Positions 16,888-25,182 of a DNA stretch of 64,000 bases are shown here, in pieces (position 1 is the stretch's first letter; each line of letters starts with the position of its first letter). A program made the translations under genes and the position numbers. The stretch lies in contig CAZACZ010000002.1 in assembly GCA_964483695.1 (NCBI GenBank), positions 1-64,000 on the forward strand, written 5' to 3'. The notes below the pieces were generated by a model. The model saw nothing but the letters and a program-made list of their open reading frames with translations, ran no database searches and was not told the origin of the DNA. This DNA is from CAZACZ01 sp964483695 (GTDB taxonomy: Bacteria > Deinococcota > Deinococci > Deinococcales > Trueperaceae).

Positions 16888-17898
16888 TCAGTGCGCGATG
16901 TCGGCGCGGGTGACGCGCTTGCGGAACACCCAGTAGCTGTAGCCCTGGTACAGCAGCACGACCGGAACGAAGATCAGCGCGACCACCAACATCACGGTGA
17001 GGGTGAGCTGGCTCGAGCTGGCGTTGTAGATGGTGAGGTGGTAGGCCGGATCCAGGCTGGACGGCATCACCTGCGGGAACAGGCCCTCGAACGCCACCAC
17101 CGTGGCGAACACGATCGTGGCGCCGGTGGTGGCGAACGCCCAGCCGGTGCGCTGCAACCGCACGAAGACGCCCGAGGCGGCGAAGGCGATCATCGCGAGG
17201 AGCGGCAGGCTTCCTGGTACCAGACCCATGTCGTCGAACAGGTTGGTCTGCGAGTAGCTGGCAACGAAGAACCCGAGCAGCACCGCGGCGGCCGGCAGCC
17301 ACAGGCGCCTGGCCGCCCGTTCGGCCCGCAGGCGCACCTCGCCGTCCGAGCGCAGCGCCAAGAACAGCGCACCGTGGAGCGCGAACATCAGCACCGACAC
17401 CACGCCACCGGCGAGCGCGAAGGGGTGCACCAGGTCGAGCAGCGACCCGGTGAACTCGAGTTCCGCGCCGATGGGGAGTCCCCGCACGATGCCGGTGATC
17501 GCGACGCCCCACAGGAACGCGGGAAGTAGGCTGCCCCAGAAGATGCACTGGTCGGCGACGGCGCGCCAGCGCGGGTCGTCCACCTTGCCGCGGAACTCGA
17601 ACCCGACGGCCCGCACGATCAACGCCAACAAGACGAAGAAGAGCGGTACGTAGTAGGTGCTGAACAGCGTCGCGTACCAATGTGGGAAGGCGGCGAACAT
17701 CGCCCCGCCGGCCGTCAGGAGCCACACCTCGTTGGCGTCCCAGAACGGCCCGATGGTGTTGATGGCAACGCGACGGTCCAGGTTGTCGCGACCGACGAAC
17801 GGCAGCAAGATCCCGACACCGAAGTCGAATCCTTCCAGGAAGAAGTAGCCGGTGAACAGAACCGCGATCAGCACGAACCAGATGGTGGGAAGGTCCAT
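16888..17898 (-). CDS. cydB: Cytochrome bd ubiquinol oxidase subunit II
   Basis: 336 residues with about eight to nine membrane helices and the CydB opening MDLPTIWFVLIAVLFTGYF, plus EGFDFGVGILLPFVGRD, a hallmark of the family. CydB stabilises the haem-bearing CydA in the oxidase that reduces O2 to water with quinol. Length is normal. AGAGGAG precedes the ATG. Nine bases follow the cydA stop. Confidence 0.95.
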   Translation of the reverse strand: MDLPTIWFVLIAVLFTGYFFLEGFDFGVGILLPFVGRDNLDRRVAINTIGPFWDANEVWLLTAGGAMFAAFPHWYATLFSTYYVPLFFVLLALIVRAVGFEFRGKVDDPRWRAVADQCIFWGSLLPAFLWGVAITGIVRGLPIGAELEFTGSLLDLVHPFALAGGVVSVLMFALHGALFLALRSDGEVRLRAERAARRLWLPAAAVLLGFFVASYSQTNLFDDMGLVPGSLPLLAMIAFAASGVFVRLQRTGWAFATTGATIVFATVVAFEGLFPQVMPSSLDPAYHLTIYNASSSQLTLTVMLVVALIFVPVVLLYQGYSYWVFRKRVTRADIAH

Positions 17899-17907
17899 GA
17901 TGCTCCT

Positions 17908-19281
17908 CTAGTAGGCGTACGCGCCGTCGTCCTTGGCCGCGTGGTCGAGTTGCGTGGATCCGGGCCGGCCGTAACGGTGCATCAGGTAGCCAGCCACGCC
18001 CGCCAGGAAGCCGTAGACGAGCGTGAACCCGACCATGCTCAGCCACACCATGGCGCCGCCGACGATCGGGCTGACGCCGTCGCTGGTGAGTAGGAGCCCC
18101 TGCACCACCCACGGCTGCCGACCGATCTCGGTGACGATCCACCCGGCGGTGTTCGCGAGGTACGGGAGGAACAGCGCCACCACCGCGACGCGCAGGTACC
18201 ACATCGCGCGCGCCAGCCGACCGCTCCACCAGAGCGCCAAGCCCACGAGGCTCAGCAGGATGAAGAAGACCCCGAGGCCGACCATCCCGCGGAAGCTCCA
18301 GTAGACGATCGCCACGGGGGGGATGTAGTCGCCGGGGCCGTAGGTGGCTTCCGCCTCCGCCTGCAGCTCGTTGATCCCGCGCACCTCGCTAGTGGTGTCG
18401 TTGAACGCCAGCACGCTGAGCAGGTACGGCAGGCGGATCTCGCGCGCGCTGGTGCGGTTCTCGCGATCGATCACCGCGAAGAGCGAGAAGCTCGCGGGCT
18501 GCTCGGTCTCCCACAGCCCCTCCATGGCGGCCAGCTTCATCGGTTGGGCCACGGCGGTGTTCTGGGCGCTGCCGTGGCCGCTGGTGGCCACCAGCAAAGC
18601 GCTGACCGCCACCGCCACCAGCGCGATCTGCGCGCTGCGCGTGAACAGCTCCACCTGACTGCCGCGCAGCAGGTGCCAGGCGCTGATCCCCAGCACGAAC
18701 AGGCCACCCGTGACGAACGCCGCGAGGATCGTGTGCTGCGCCTGCACCAGCAGGCGCTCGTTCAGCAGCACCGCCACGAAGTCCGCCAGCTCGGCGCGGT
18801 CGTTGCGCAGGACGTACCCGACAGGTTGGTGCATCCAGGCGTTCGCCATCAAGATCCAGATCGCCGACAGGGCGCTGCCGATCGCCACCAGCCAGATCGA
18901 CAGCAGGTGCACCCGCGGCGAGAGACGGCCACGGCCGAACAACCACAGTCCCAGGAACGTCGACTCGAGGAAGAACGCCATCAGCGCCTCGATGGCGAGC
19001 GGGATGCCGAAGATGTCGCCCACGAAGCGCGAGTACGCCGACCACGCCATGCCGAACTGGAACTCCTGCACGATGCCGGTGACGACGCCCACCACGAAGC
19101 TGATGACGAACAGCTTGCCGAAGAACCTCGCCATGCGGTCGTAGAGCTCGTTGCGGGTGCGGTAGTGGAAGGTCTGCATCACCGCCACCAGCAGGCCCAA
19201 CCCGATGGTCAGGGGCACGAACAGGAAGTGGTAGACGGTGGTGATGCCGAACTGCCACCGGGCCAGGATCAGAGGCTCCAT
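17908..19281 (-). CDS. cydA: Cytochrome bd ubiquinol oxidase subunit I
   Basis: 457 residues, the size of short-Q-loop CydA proteins. Visible features are RWQFGITTVYHFLFVPLT with the haem-ligand His18, HSHG-like SGHGSAQ, and GRQPWVVQG near the C-terminus; about nine membrane helices. The protein carries haems b558, b595 and d and oxidises quinol on the outer face. First gene of cydABDC. A minus-strand TAGACT box near 19342-19347 is a plausible -10 and an inverted repeat lies just upstream of it. Confidence 0.95.
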   Translation of the reverse strand: MEPLILARWQFGITTVYHFLFVPLTIGLGLLVAVMQTFHYRTRNELYDRMARFFGKLFVISFVVGVVTGIVQEFQFGMAWSAYSRFVGDIFGIPLAIEALMAFFLESTFLGLWLFGRGRLSPRVHLLSIWLVAIGSALSAIWILMANAWMHQPVGYVLRNDRAELADFVAVLLNERLLVQAQHTILAAFVTGGLFVLGISAWHLLRGSQVELFTRSAQIALVAVAVSALLVATSGHGSAQNTAVAQPMKLAAMEGLWETEQPASFSLFAVIDRENRTSAREIRLPYLLSVLAFNDTTSEVRGINELQAEAEATYGPGDYIPPVAIVYWSFRGMVGLGVFFILLSLVGLALWWSGRLARAMWYLRVAVVALFLPYLANTAGWIVTEIGRQPWVVQGLLLTSDGVSPIVGGAMVWLSMVGFTLVYGFLAGVAGYLMHRYGRPGSTQLDHAAKDDGAYAY

Positions 19282-19577
19282 CGCGGCTCCGTTCCGCGCG
19301 CAGCCCCGTCCGAGTCGGCGGCTTCCGCGCCTTTCGCACCAGTCTAGGAAGGCACGTCAGGGACGAACGTCCCGGCTGCGGGGCCAGCTCGATCTGCGTG
19401 CCGTCGGGGCGGTCGAGCCTCGAGGCGCCAGGGTGTGCGGGCCACGGCGGCATAACCCCGCCGCGGACGCGCCGGAAGCGATAGAGTCGCTCGGTCGGGC
19501 GCTCGCCGAGCGACGCGCTCGCCGGCGCGGCGCCCAGCACGGCCCACCCCTAGGGTCGCCGCGCGCGAAAGGACGAC
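19282..19577. other. Divergent intergenic region between cydA and the EamA transporter gene
   Basis: Apart from the inverted repeat and the TAGACT box for cydA, a TAGGGT box about 27 bases before the plus-strand ATG could serve the transporter gene. No other structure was recognised. Confidence 0.4.
19360..19373. promoter_or_regulatory. Inverted repeat upstream of cydA (possible operator)
   Basis: GGGACG-AA-CGTCCC, a perfect 6-base inverted repeat about 80 bases before the cydA start. It lies where the -35 element would be for the TAGACT box, so a bound protein could repress or be moved by redox state. It does not match FNR, ArcA or Rex sites by eye. Confidence 0.4.
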
Positions 19578-20534
19578 ATGCGCCGCTCCACCGTCACCGG
19601 CCTGCTGTTGGCCGCACTCTCCGCCGCTGCCTTCGCGACCTCCGGCTCGCTCGCCAAGGGGCTGCTGGCCGTCGGCTGGTCGCCTGCCGCCGCGGTGACG
19701 TGGCGGGTGGCGCTGGGTGCTGCTGCGTTAGCCGTCCCCGCGGCGCTGGCGATGCGCGGCAGGTGGCACCGGCTGCGTCGCGGCTGGCCCAGCGTGGTGC
19801 TGTTCGGCCTGCTCGCGGTGGCCTGCGCGCAACTGGCGTTCTTCTTCGCGGTCGAGCGCCTTTCCGTCGGGGTGGCGCTGCTGCTGGAGTACTGCGGTGT
19901 CGTCCTCGTCGTCGTCTGGCTGTGGGTGCGGCGGGGCCAGCGCCCCCGGCCGCTCACGTTGATCGGCGCCGTGCTCGCGGTGGTGGGGCTGGTGCTGGTG
20001 CTGAACGTGTTCGGGGAGGCGACCATCGACCTCGTCGGCGCGGCGTGGGGCCTGGTGGCCGCCACCGGGCTCGCCGGGTACTTCGTCATCTCGGCCGACG
20101 AACGCCACGACCTGCCGGCGCTGGTCGTGGCGTCGGGTGGGCTTGCCGTGGGCACCGTGACGCTGCTGCTGGCGGGGGCGCTGGGGCTGGTCTCGATGAC
20201 CTGGGTGCCCGCCGACGTGACGCTAGCCGGCAGGACGGTCCCTTGGTGGGCCGACGTGGCCGCCATCGGCTTGGTCGCGGCTGCCCTGGCGTACGGCTCT
20301 GGCGTGATGGCGAACCGCACGCTGGGCTCGAAGCTGGCGTCGTTCGTGGGCCTGTCGGAGGTGCTGTTCGCGATCCTATGGGCGCGCCTGTTCCTGGGGG
20401 AACTCCCGGTCGGTCCGCAACTGCTGGGCGGCACCTTGATCCTCGCCGGAGTGGTGGTGGTGCGGCTCGACGAGCCGAGGCGCGGCCGCGTGGTCGCTCC
20501 GACGCCGAGCGAGGGCACGCCCCGCGCCGTCTAG
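19578..20534 (+). CDS. EamA/DMT-superfamily membrane transporter
   Basis: 318 residues arranged as ten hydrophobic helices in two EamA-type halves (about 8-140 and 150-295). The fold exports amino acids, metabolites or drugs by exchange with protons; substrate is not inferable. AAAGGA lies 4 to 5 bases before the ATG. It is divergent from cydA and convergent with the aldo/keto reductase. Confidence 0.85.
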   Translation: MRRSTVTGLLLAALSAAAFATSGSLAKGLLAVGWSPAAAVTWRVALGAAALAVPAALAMRGRWHRLRRGWPSVVLFGLLAVACAQLAFFFAVERLSVGVALLLEYCGVVLVVVWLWVRRGQRPRPLTLIGAVLAVVGLVLVLNVFGEATIDLVGAAWGLVAATGLAGYFVISADERHDLPALVVASGGLAVGTVTLLLAGALGLVSMTWVPADVTLAGRTVPWWADVAAIGLVAAALAYGSGVMANRTLGSKLASFVGLSEVLFAILWARLFLGELPVGPQLLGGTLILAGVVVVRLDEPRRGRVVAPTPSEGTPRAV

Positions 20535-20627
20535 GCGCTCGGTCGCGACCGGCACGACCGCCGTCAGGGACACCGCACGGCGGGACCGAGGGGGCGTTCG
20601 GACCGCAGAGCACCCGCGACTAGCGCG

Positions 20628-21539
20628 TCACGGCAGATGGTGGCCCGCCGCCAAGTACAGGCCGTACCACTCCTCGCGCGTGAGATGCACCTCGCTGGCC
20701 GCCACGCTGGCGCGCAGCCGGTCTTCGTTGGTGGTGCCGATCACCGGTTGCATCCGCGCCGGATGACGCAGCAGCCACGCCAGCGCGATGGTGGCGCCGC
20801 CGACGCCGTAGCGCTCGCCGATGCGGTCGAGAGCGGCGTTCAGGTCGGGGTAGTCGTCGTTCCCCAGGAACACCCCCTGGCTGCCGCCGACCTGGAACGG
20901 GGACCACGGCTGCACCGTGATGTCGTGCAACCGGCAGTAGTCGAGCACGTGGCCGTCGCGGTCCACCGCCCCGTCGCCGTGGATGTTCACGTTCAACCCG
21001 CTGGTGATCATCCCGGCGTGGGTGATGCTGAGTTGCAACTGGTTCGCTACCAGCGGCTGACGCACGTGCGTCCGTAGCAGCTCGATCTGACGCGGGTGAT
21101 GGTTGCTGACCCCGAAGTGGCGCACCTTGCCGGCGCGCTCCAATGCGTCGAACGCCGCCGCCACCTCCTCCGGCTCCATCAACGCATCCGGCCGATGCAG
21201 CAGGAGCACGTCGAGGTAGTCGGTGCGCAGCCTACGGAGGATGCCGTCGACCGAGGCCAGGATGTGCTCGCGGGAGAAGTCGTACATCCCCTTGCGGATG
21301 CCGCACTTCGACTGCAGGATCACCCGGTCCCGCGGGGTCGTGCCGAGCGCGTGCGCGAACACCTCTTCGCTCCGGCCGCCACCGTAGATGTCGGCATGGT
21401 CGAAGAAGTTCGCACCGGCCTCGAGCGCGGCATGCACGAACCGCTCCGCCGCGAGTCGGTCGAGCCGGTGCAACCGCATGCAACCGACGGCGACGACGGG
21501 GACGGTCAAGTCGGAGGTTCCGAGGCGGATGGTACGCAT
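20628..21539 (-). CDS. Aldo/keto reductase (YdhF-like)
   Basis: 303 residues from the second ATG, chosen because TAGGAT lies 8 bases before it, whereas an upstream ATG would leave 2 bases. The AKR barrel shows ANFFDHADIYGGGRSEE with the catalytic Asp and Tyr, the lysine of LQSKCGIRKG, and the catalytic His in LLLHRPDAL. The middle (WSPFQVGGSQG) is YdhF-type. It reduces carbonyls with NADPH; the physiological substrate is unknown. Confidence 0.88.
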   Translation of the reverse strand: MRTIRLGTSDLTVPVVAVGCMRLHRLDRLAAERFVHAALEAGANFFDHADIYGGGRSEEVFAHALGTTPRDRVILQSKCGIRKGMYDFSREHILASVDGILRRLRTDYLDVLLLHRPDALMEPEEVAAAFDALERAGKVRHFGVSNHHPRQIELLRTHVRQPLVANQLQLSITHAGMITSGLNVNIHGDGAVDRDGHVLDYCRLHDITVQPWSPFQVGGSQGVFLGNDDYPDLNAALDRIGERYGVGGATIALAWLLRHPARMQPVIGTTNEDRLRASVAASEVHLTREEWYGLYLAAGHHLP

Positions 21540-21547
21540 GAGCATGC

Positions 21548-21553
21548 ATCCTA
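21548..21553 (-). promoter_or_regulatory. Candidate leaderless -10 box (aldo/keto reductase)
   Basis: TAGGAT on the minus strand, 8 bases before the chosen ATG. Confidence 0.45.
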
Positions 21554-21612
21554 CCGCTCTCGGCTACGCGTAGCCGCCGGACCCTCCTGGGAGATCGGCC
21601 CGGTGCCCGACG

Positions 21613-22629
21613 TCAAGCGGCGGCCGACGAGACCGATGCGACGCCCTGAAACATCCGCCGGTACTCCCGGGGCGTCAACCCCACGCAACGCTTGAACAGA
21701 CGGCGGAAGAACGACGGGTCCTCGTAGCCGACCGCGAAGCTGATCTCCTCCACCGGCATGCGGCTGGTCTCCAACGCTCGTTTCGCCTCCTCTACGCGCA
21801 GGTTCTGCAGGTACTCGATGAGCGTCGTTCCGGTGGCCTGTTTGAACCGCCGCTTGAGGGTGCGCTCCGCCAGGCCGACGTGGCCGGCGACGTCGACGAG
21901 CACACGGTCGTCACGCAGGTGGTCCTCGAGGTAGCGCTGCGCCTCGCGCACCGCTGCGTCGCCGGTCGGGGTGGTGCGCACCAGCGGACGGTACGGTAGC
22001 TGCCCCTCGGTGTGGAGCTTGAGGAGGTACACCTTGGCGATGCGCAGCGCCTCGCCCGGGCTGGCATGACGAGCGATGATGTGCAGCGCGAGATCGTGCC
22101 ACGAGCTGGTGCCGCCGGCGGTGACGACGCGCCCCTCCTGGTCGGCGAAGGCGAGCGTCGGGCCCGGCCGGAACCGCACCTTCGGGTAGCGCGTGCGGAA
22201 CAGGTCCTCGTAGCCCCAGTGCGAGGTGGCATCGCAACCGTCGAGCAGCCCGGTGGCCGCCAACAGGACCGCACCCGAGCATGCCGAGTAGACCCACGCC
22301 CCGTCGTCGTACCGCCTACGCACCCAAGCGACCACGTCCGGGTAGCGCTCGCCGATGTCCTCGTCCGGCCCCAACCAGACCTCGGGCAGGATCACGATGT
22401 CCGCCGGCGGGTCGTCGGTCACCGCCTCCGCCGGTTGGACCGGGATGCCGAAGCCGCACCGGAAGGGCTCACGCGCCGTGGACACGATGCGCACGTCGAA
22501 CACGTTCTCGCGGACCTCGGTCCGGATCAGCGTCTCCCACACGTTCCCCGTCGCCGACAGCACGTCCACCATGCCGTACAGCGCAGACCCCGCGGTCTCG
22601 GGAACCGCGACGATGGCGACCTTGGGCAT
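21613..22629 (-). CDS. GlxA-type AraC family transcriptional regulator
   Basis: 338 residues. The N-terminal DJ-1/PfpI-like domain (about 1-185) has the nucleophile-elbow Cys in YSACSGAVLL. The C-terminal AraC/XylS domain has two HTH units (VGLAERTLKRRFKQATG and SFAVGYEDPSFFRRLFKR). The ATG is preceded by GGAGGAG at 5 bases; an upstream ATG lacks a site. It is divergent from the OsmC-like gene and likely controls it. Confidence 0.9.
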   Translation of the reverse strand: MPKVAIVAVPETAGSALYGMVDVLSATGNVWETLIRTEVRENVFDVRIVSTAREPFRCGFGIPVQPAEAVTDDPPADIVILPEVWLGPDEDIGERYPDVVAWVRRRYDDGAWVYSACSGAVLLAATGLLDGCDATSHWGYEDLFRTRYPKVRFRPGPTLAFADQEGRVVTAGGTSSWHDLALHIIARHASPGEALRIAKVYLLKLHTEGQLPYRPLVRTTPTGDAAVREAQRYLEDHLRDDRVLVDVAGHVGLAERTLKRRFKQATGTTLIEYLQNLRVEEAKRALETSRMPVEEISFAVGYEDPSFFRRLFKRCVGLTPREYRRMFQGVASVSSAAA

Positions 22630-22677
22630 CGTCTCTCCTCCCACGTCTGCCGGCGTCTAGGCACCGGGGCCGCTCGT

Positions 22678-22740
22678 GGCACGAACGACCCGTTTCGGGC
22701 ACGAACGCATCTTACGAGAACGCCGCGTGGTCCCTAAGGT
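22678..22740 (+). promoter_or_regulatory. Promoter and direct repeats upstream of the OsmC-like gene
   Basis: Direct repeats GGCACGAACG at 22678-22687 and 22698-22707, start-to-start spacing 20 bases (two helical turns), then TTACGA (22712-22717), a 17-base spacer and TAAGGT (22735-22740). The layout fits AraC-family activation from sites against the -35 element; the divergent GlxA-type regulator is the natural candidate. Confidence 0.55.
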
Positions 22741-22790
22741 ATGGGCCGTGCCTCGCCGCCCGAGTGCGAGCGCAACCAGGAGGAACCAAG

Positions 22791-23387
22791 ATGTCGAACG
22801 CAACCGTCGAATCCGCCCGGCCCGCCGCCGCGCCCGCCACCCTGAACGGTCTGAACCTGAAGCAGATGACCGACACCGTGGCATTGCTCCGGCAGCAGCC
22901 CTCCCTCGCGAAGTTCGAGTTCCGGAACCAGAACCGTTGGGTCGACGGAGGTGAGAACCGCTCTCGCATCCAAGGCTTCTACGGTGCCGGCCAAGAGGAC
23001 AGCTCGCGCGCCACCGCCTTCGAGTTCGTGAACGGCGAACCACCCGTGCTGCTCGGCAACAACGAGGGCGCCAACCCGGTCGAGTACCTACTGCACGCGC
23101 TGGCCGGTTGCGTCACGACCACTACGGTGGTGCACGCGACCGCCCGCGGGATCAAGGTCAACCGCATCTCCACCGAGATCGAAGGCGACCTCGACGTGCA
23201 GGGCTTCCTCGCGCTCGACGAGTCGGTGACGCCTGGGTACCAGCAGATCCGCTTCCGCATGGACATCGATGCCGATTGCAGCGACGAGGAACTCGAGGAC
23301 CTGCTCTCCTTCGCCCCCTACCTCTCGCCGGTGTTCAACACCATCACGCGACCGGTGCCGATCGCCTTCGAACGCCGCCGACGTTGA
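22791..23387 (+). CDS. OsmC family protein
   Basis: 198 residues with the OsmC/Ohr fold signatures: GANPVEYLLHALAGCVTTT (one redox Cys) and a beta-rich second half. OsmC proteins reduce organic peroxides, normally with a Cys pair; the second Cys should be checked, as it is not obvious at the usual spot. AGGAGGAACCAAG before the ATG is a strong ribosome site. A 35-residue helical N-terminal extension precedes the domain. Confidence 0.85.
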   Translation: MSNATVESARPAAAPATLNGLNLKQMTDTVALLRQQPSLAKFEFRNQNRWVDGGENRSRIQGFYGAGQEDSSRATAFEFVNGEPPVLLGNNEGANPVEYLLHALAGCVTTTTVVHATARGIKVNRISTEIEGDLDVQGFLALDESVTPGYQQIRFRMDIDADCSDEELEDLLSFAPYLSPVFNTITRPVPIAFERRRR

Positions 23388-23506
23388 CCCAAGCCGCGCC
23401 GCACTCGAACCAGAAGGCGCCTCGGTCGAACCGCGGAGACGGTGCACGGGAACCATCCCGTCCACCGTCTTCCTGCTTGGGCTTGCCGGCCCCCGCTCGA
23501 CCGGGC

Positions 23507-24139
23507 TCAGCCAGCGGCGCCCTTCGCCCGCCGCACCTCGTGCAGCAGGAGCCGCGTCACCGCCGCGTGGCAGGTGGGGCAGGTGCGGTCGGTGCCCAGC
23601 ACCGGCGCCAGGTCCTCGAAGGTGGTCACGCCGTGGTCGCGGATCGCGCGACGCACGGTGTCGCTGTCCAGCCGGTGGTGCTCGCACACGTCGTACTGCG
23701 GCTTGGCGCGCAGCTTCCAGCGGCCGGGGTCGGCCCGGTACTCGGCGTAGCGCGCCTCCCAGAAGCTGCGTTCGAACGCCACCATGGCGATCTCGAAGCC
23801 GACGGCGTCCGCCGCCAGCGTCTGGCCCGCCGCGACGAGGCGCTCCTCTTCCTCGAGGAACGGCACCTCGAACGCCACCAGCAGGTCCACGGCGTCGGGC
23901 AGCAGCGTGCGCTCGCCCTCCGTGCCCCCGAAGCCGGTGGCGCCGTCCACCGTTCCCGCCAGCGCCCGCAGCCTCTTCGCCGTCCACGGCGATTCCGGCG
24001 CCTCGAGCATCGCGAGCGGCAGCACCAACTCCTTGGCCTCCCGGACCTGGTCCAGGACGGCCTCGATGAACGCGCGCTGGGTGCGGATGGCGGCGGTGGC
24101 CTCCGCCTGCGCGCCAGGTCGCTCGGCAGCTCCTGGCAT
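23507..24139 (-). CDS. Hyp-operon protein with a BFD-like C-terminal metal-site domain
   Basis: 210 residues. About 150 N-terminal residues are helical with no recognised domain. The last 60 resemble the bacterioferritin-associated ferredoxin (BFD) fold, with CEHHRLDSDTVRRAI and then TDRTCPTC. Instead of the usual CxC it has C-E-H, leaving three Cys and one or two nearby His as possible ligands. The ATG overlaps the hypE stop by one base, placing it last in the hyp block. It could carry a [2Fe-2S] cluster or zinc and help supply iron to maturation, but the role is unproven. Confidence 0.65.
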   Translation of the reverse strand: MPGAAERPGAQAEATAAIRTQRAFIEAVLDQVREAKELVLPLAMLEAPESPWTAKRLRALAGTVDGATGFGGTEGERTLLPDAVDLLVAFEVPFLEEEERLVAAGQTLAADAVGFEIAMVAFERSFWEARYAEYRADPGRWKLRAKPQYDVCEHHRLDSDTVRRAIRDHGVTTFEDLAPVLGTDRTCPTCHAAVTRLLLHEVRRAKGAAG

Positions 24140-25182
24140 CAGCAGATCCTCGGCAGCTGTTCCTCGATGGGCATCTCCAGCACCCTCCTGCTGCCGTAGG
24201 CGGTCTCGACCAACGCCACCCCCTCGGGCTTCTTCACGATGTCGCCGATGACGGCGGCCTCGCGGCCGAGCGGGTGCGCCTTCATGGCGCCGAGCGCGGC
24301 CTCGGTCTCCTCCGGCGGGACGATCAACAGGACCTTGCCCTCGTTGGCGGCCAGCAGCGGGTCGATGCCGAGCATCTCGCTGTACTGCGCGACGAGGTCG
24401 TGGATCGGAACAGCCACGTCGAACACCCGCAGGCCGAACGGCCGGCGCAGCACCACCTCGTTCGCCACCGCCGCCAGCCCGCCGCGGGTCACGTCACGCA
24501 TGAAGCGCACGTTCGGCGCGACCTCCAACACGCGCTCGATCAGGCCGTTCAGCGGCGCCACGTCCGAGACGAGATCGACCGAGAGGTCGAGCCCCTCCCG
24601 ACGCGACATCACCGCGATGCCGTGATCGCCGAGCGTGCCGTTCACCAACACCTTGTCGCCGGGGCGCACGTGCTCGACGCCGATGCGCACGTGCTCCGGC
24701 AAGAACCCGACGCCCGCGGTGGTCACGAAGATGCCGTCGCCCTTGCCGCGCTCGAGCACCTTGGTGTCGCCCGCCACGATGGCCACGCCGGCCTCGTCGG
24801 CGGTCGCTTTCATGGAGCGCACCACCTTCTCGAGCACGGCCATGTCGAAGCCCTCCTCGAGCAGGAACGCGGCCGTGAGGTAGGCGGGCTTGGCGCCCAT
24901 CACCGCTAGGTCGTTCACCGTCCCCGCCACCGCCAGGCGACCGATGTCGCCGCCGGGGAAGAACGTCGGCTTGACGGTGTGCGAGTCGGTGGCGAACGCG
25001 ATGCGCCCGCCCGGGTTGGCTACGACGGCGGCGTCGGTCAGCTCGCGCAGCGGCGCGCTGCCGAAGGTGGCCACGAACAGCTCCTCGATCAGCTCGAGGC
25101 TGAGCCTGCCGCCCGAACCGTGCGCCAAGCGCACGGTGTCGTAGCGCGAGGCCGGGCCGCTTCGCTCAGACGGTCTCGACAT
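24139..25182 (-). CDS. hypE: Hydrogenase maturation protein HypE
   Basis: 347 residues, normal size. The ATP site (PurM-like fold) includes LAHGSGGRLSLELI and a C-terminal ...LPRIC, whose terminal Cys is carbamoylated by HypF and then dehydrated to thiocyanate, the cyanide ligand of the [NiFe] site. ATG chosen at MSRPSERSG. It overlaps the hypD stop by 17 bases and is immediately followed by the BFD-like gene. Confidence 0.95.
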   Translation of the reverse strand: MSRPSERSGPASRYDTVRLAHGSGGRLSLELIEELFVATFGSAPLRELTDAAVVANPGGRIAFATDSHTVKPTFFPGGDIGRLAVAGTVNDLAVMGAKPAYLTAAFLLEEGFDMAVLEKVVRSMKATADEAGVAIVAGDTKVLERGKGDGIFVTTAGVGFLPEHVRIGVEHVRPGDKVLVNGTLGDHGIAVMSRREGLDLSVDLVSDVAPLNGLIERVLEVAPNVRFMRDVTRGGLAAVANEVVLRRPFGLRVFDVAVPIHDLVAQYSEMLGIDPLLAANEGKVLLIVPPEETEAALGAMKAHPLGREAAVIGDIVKKPEGVALVETAYGSRRVLEMPIEEQLPRIC

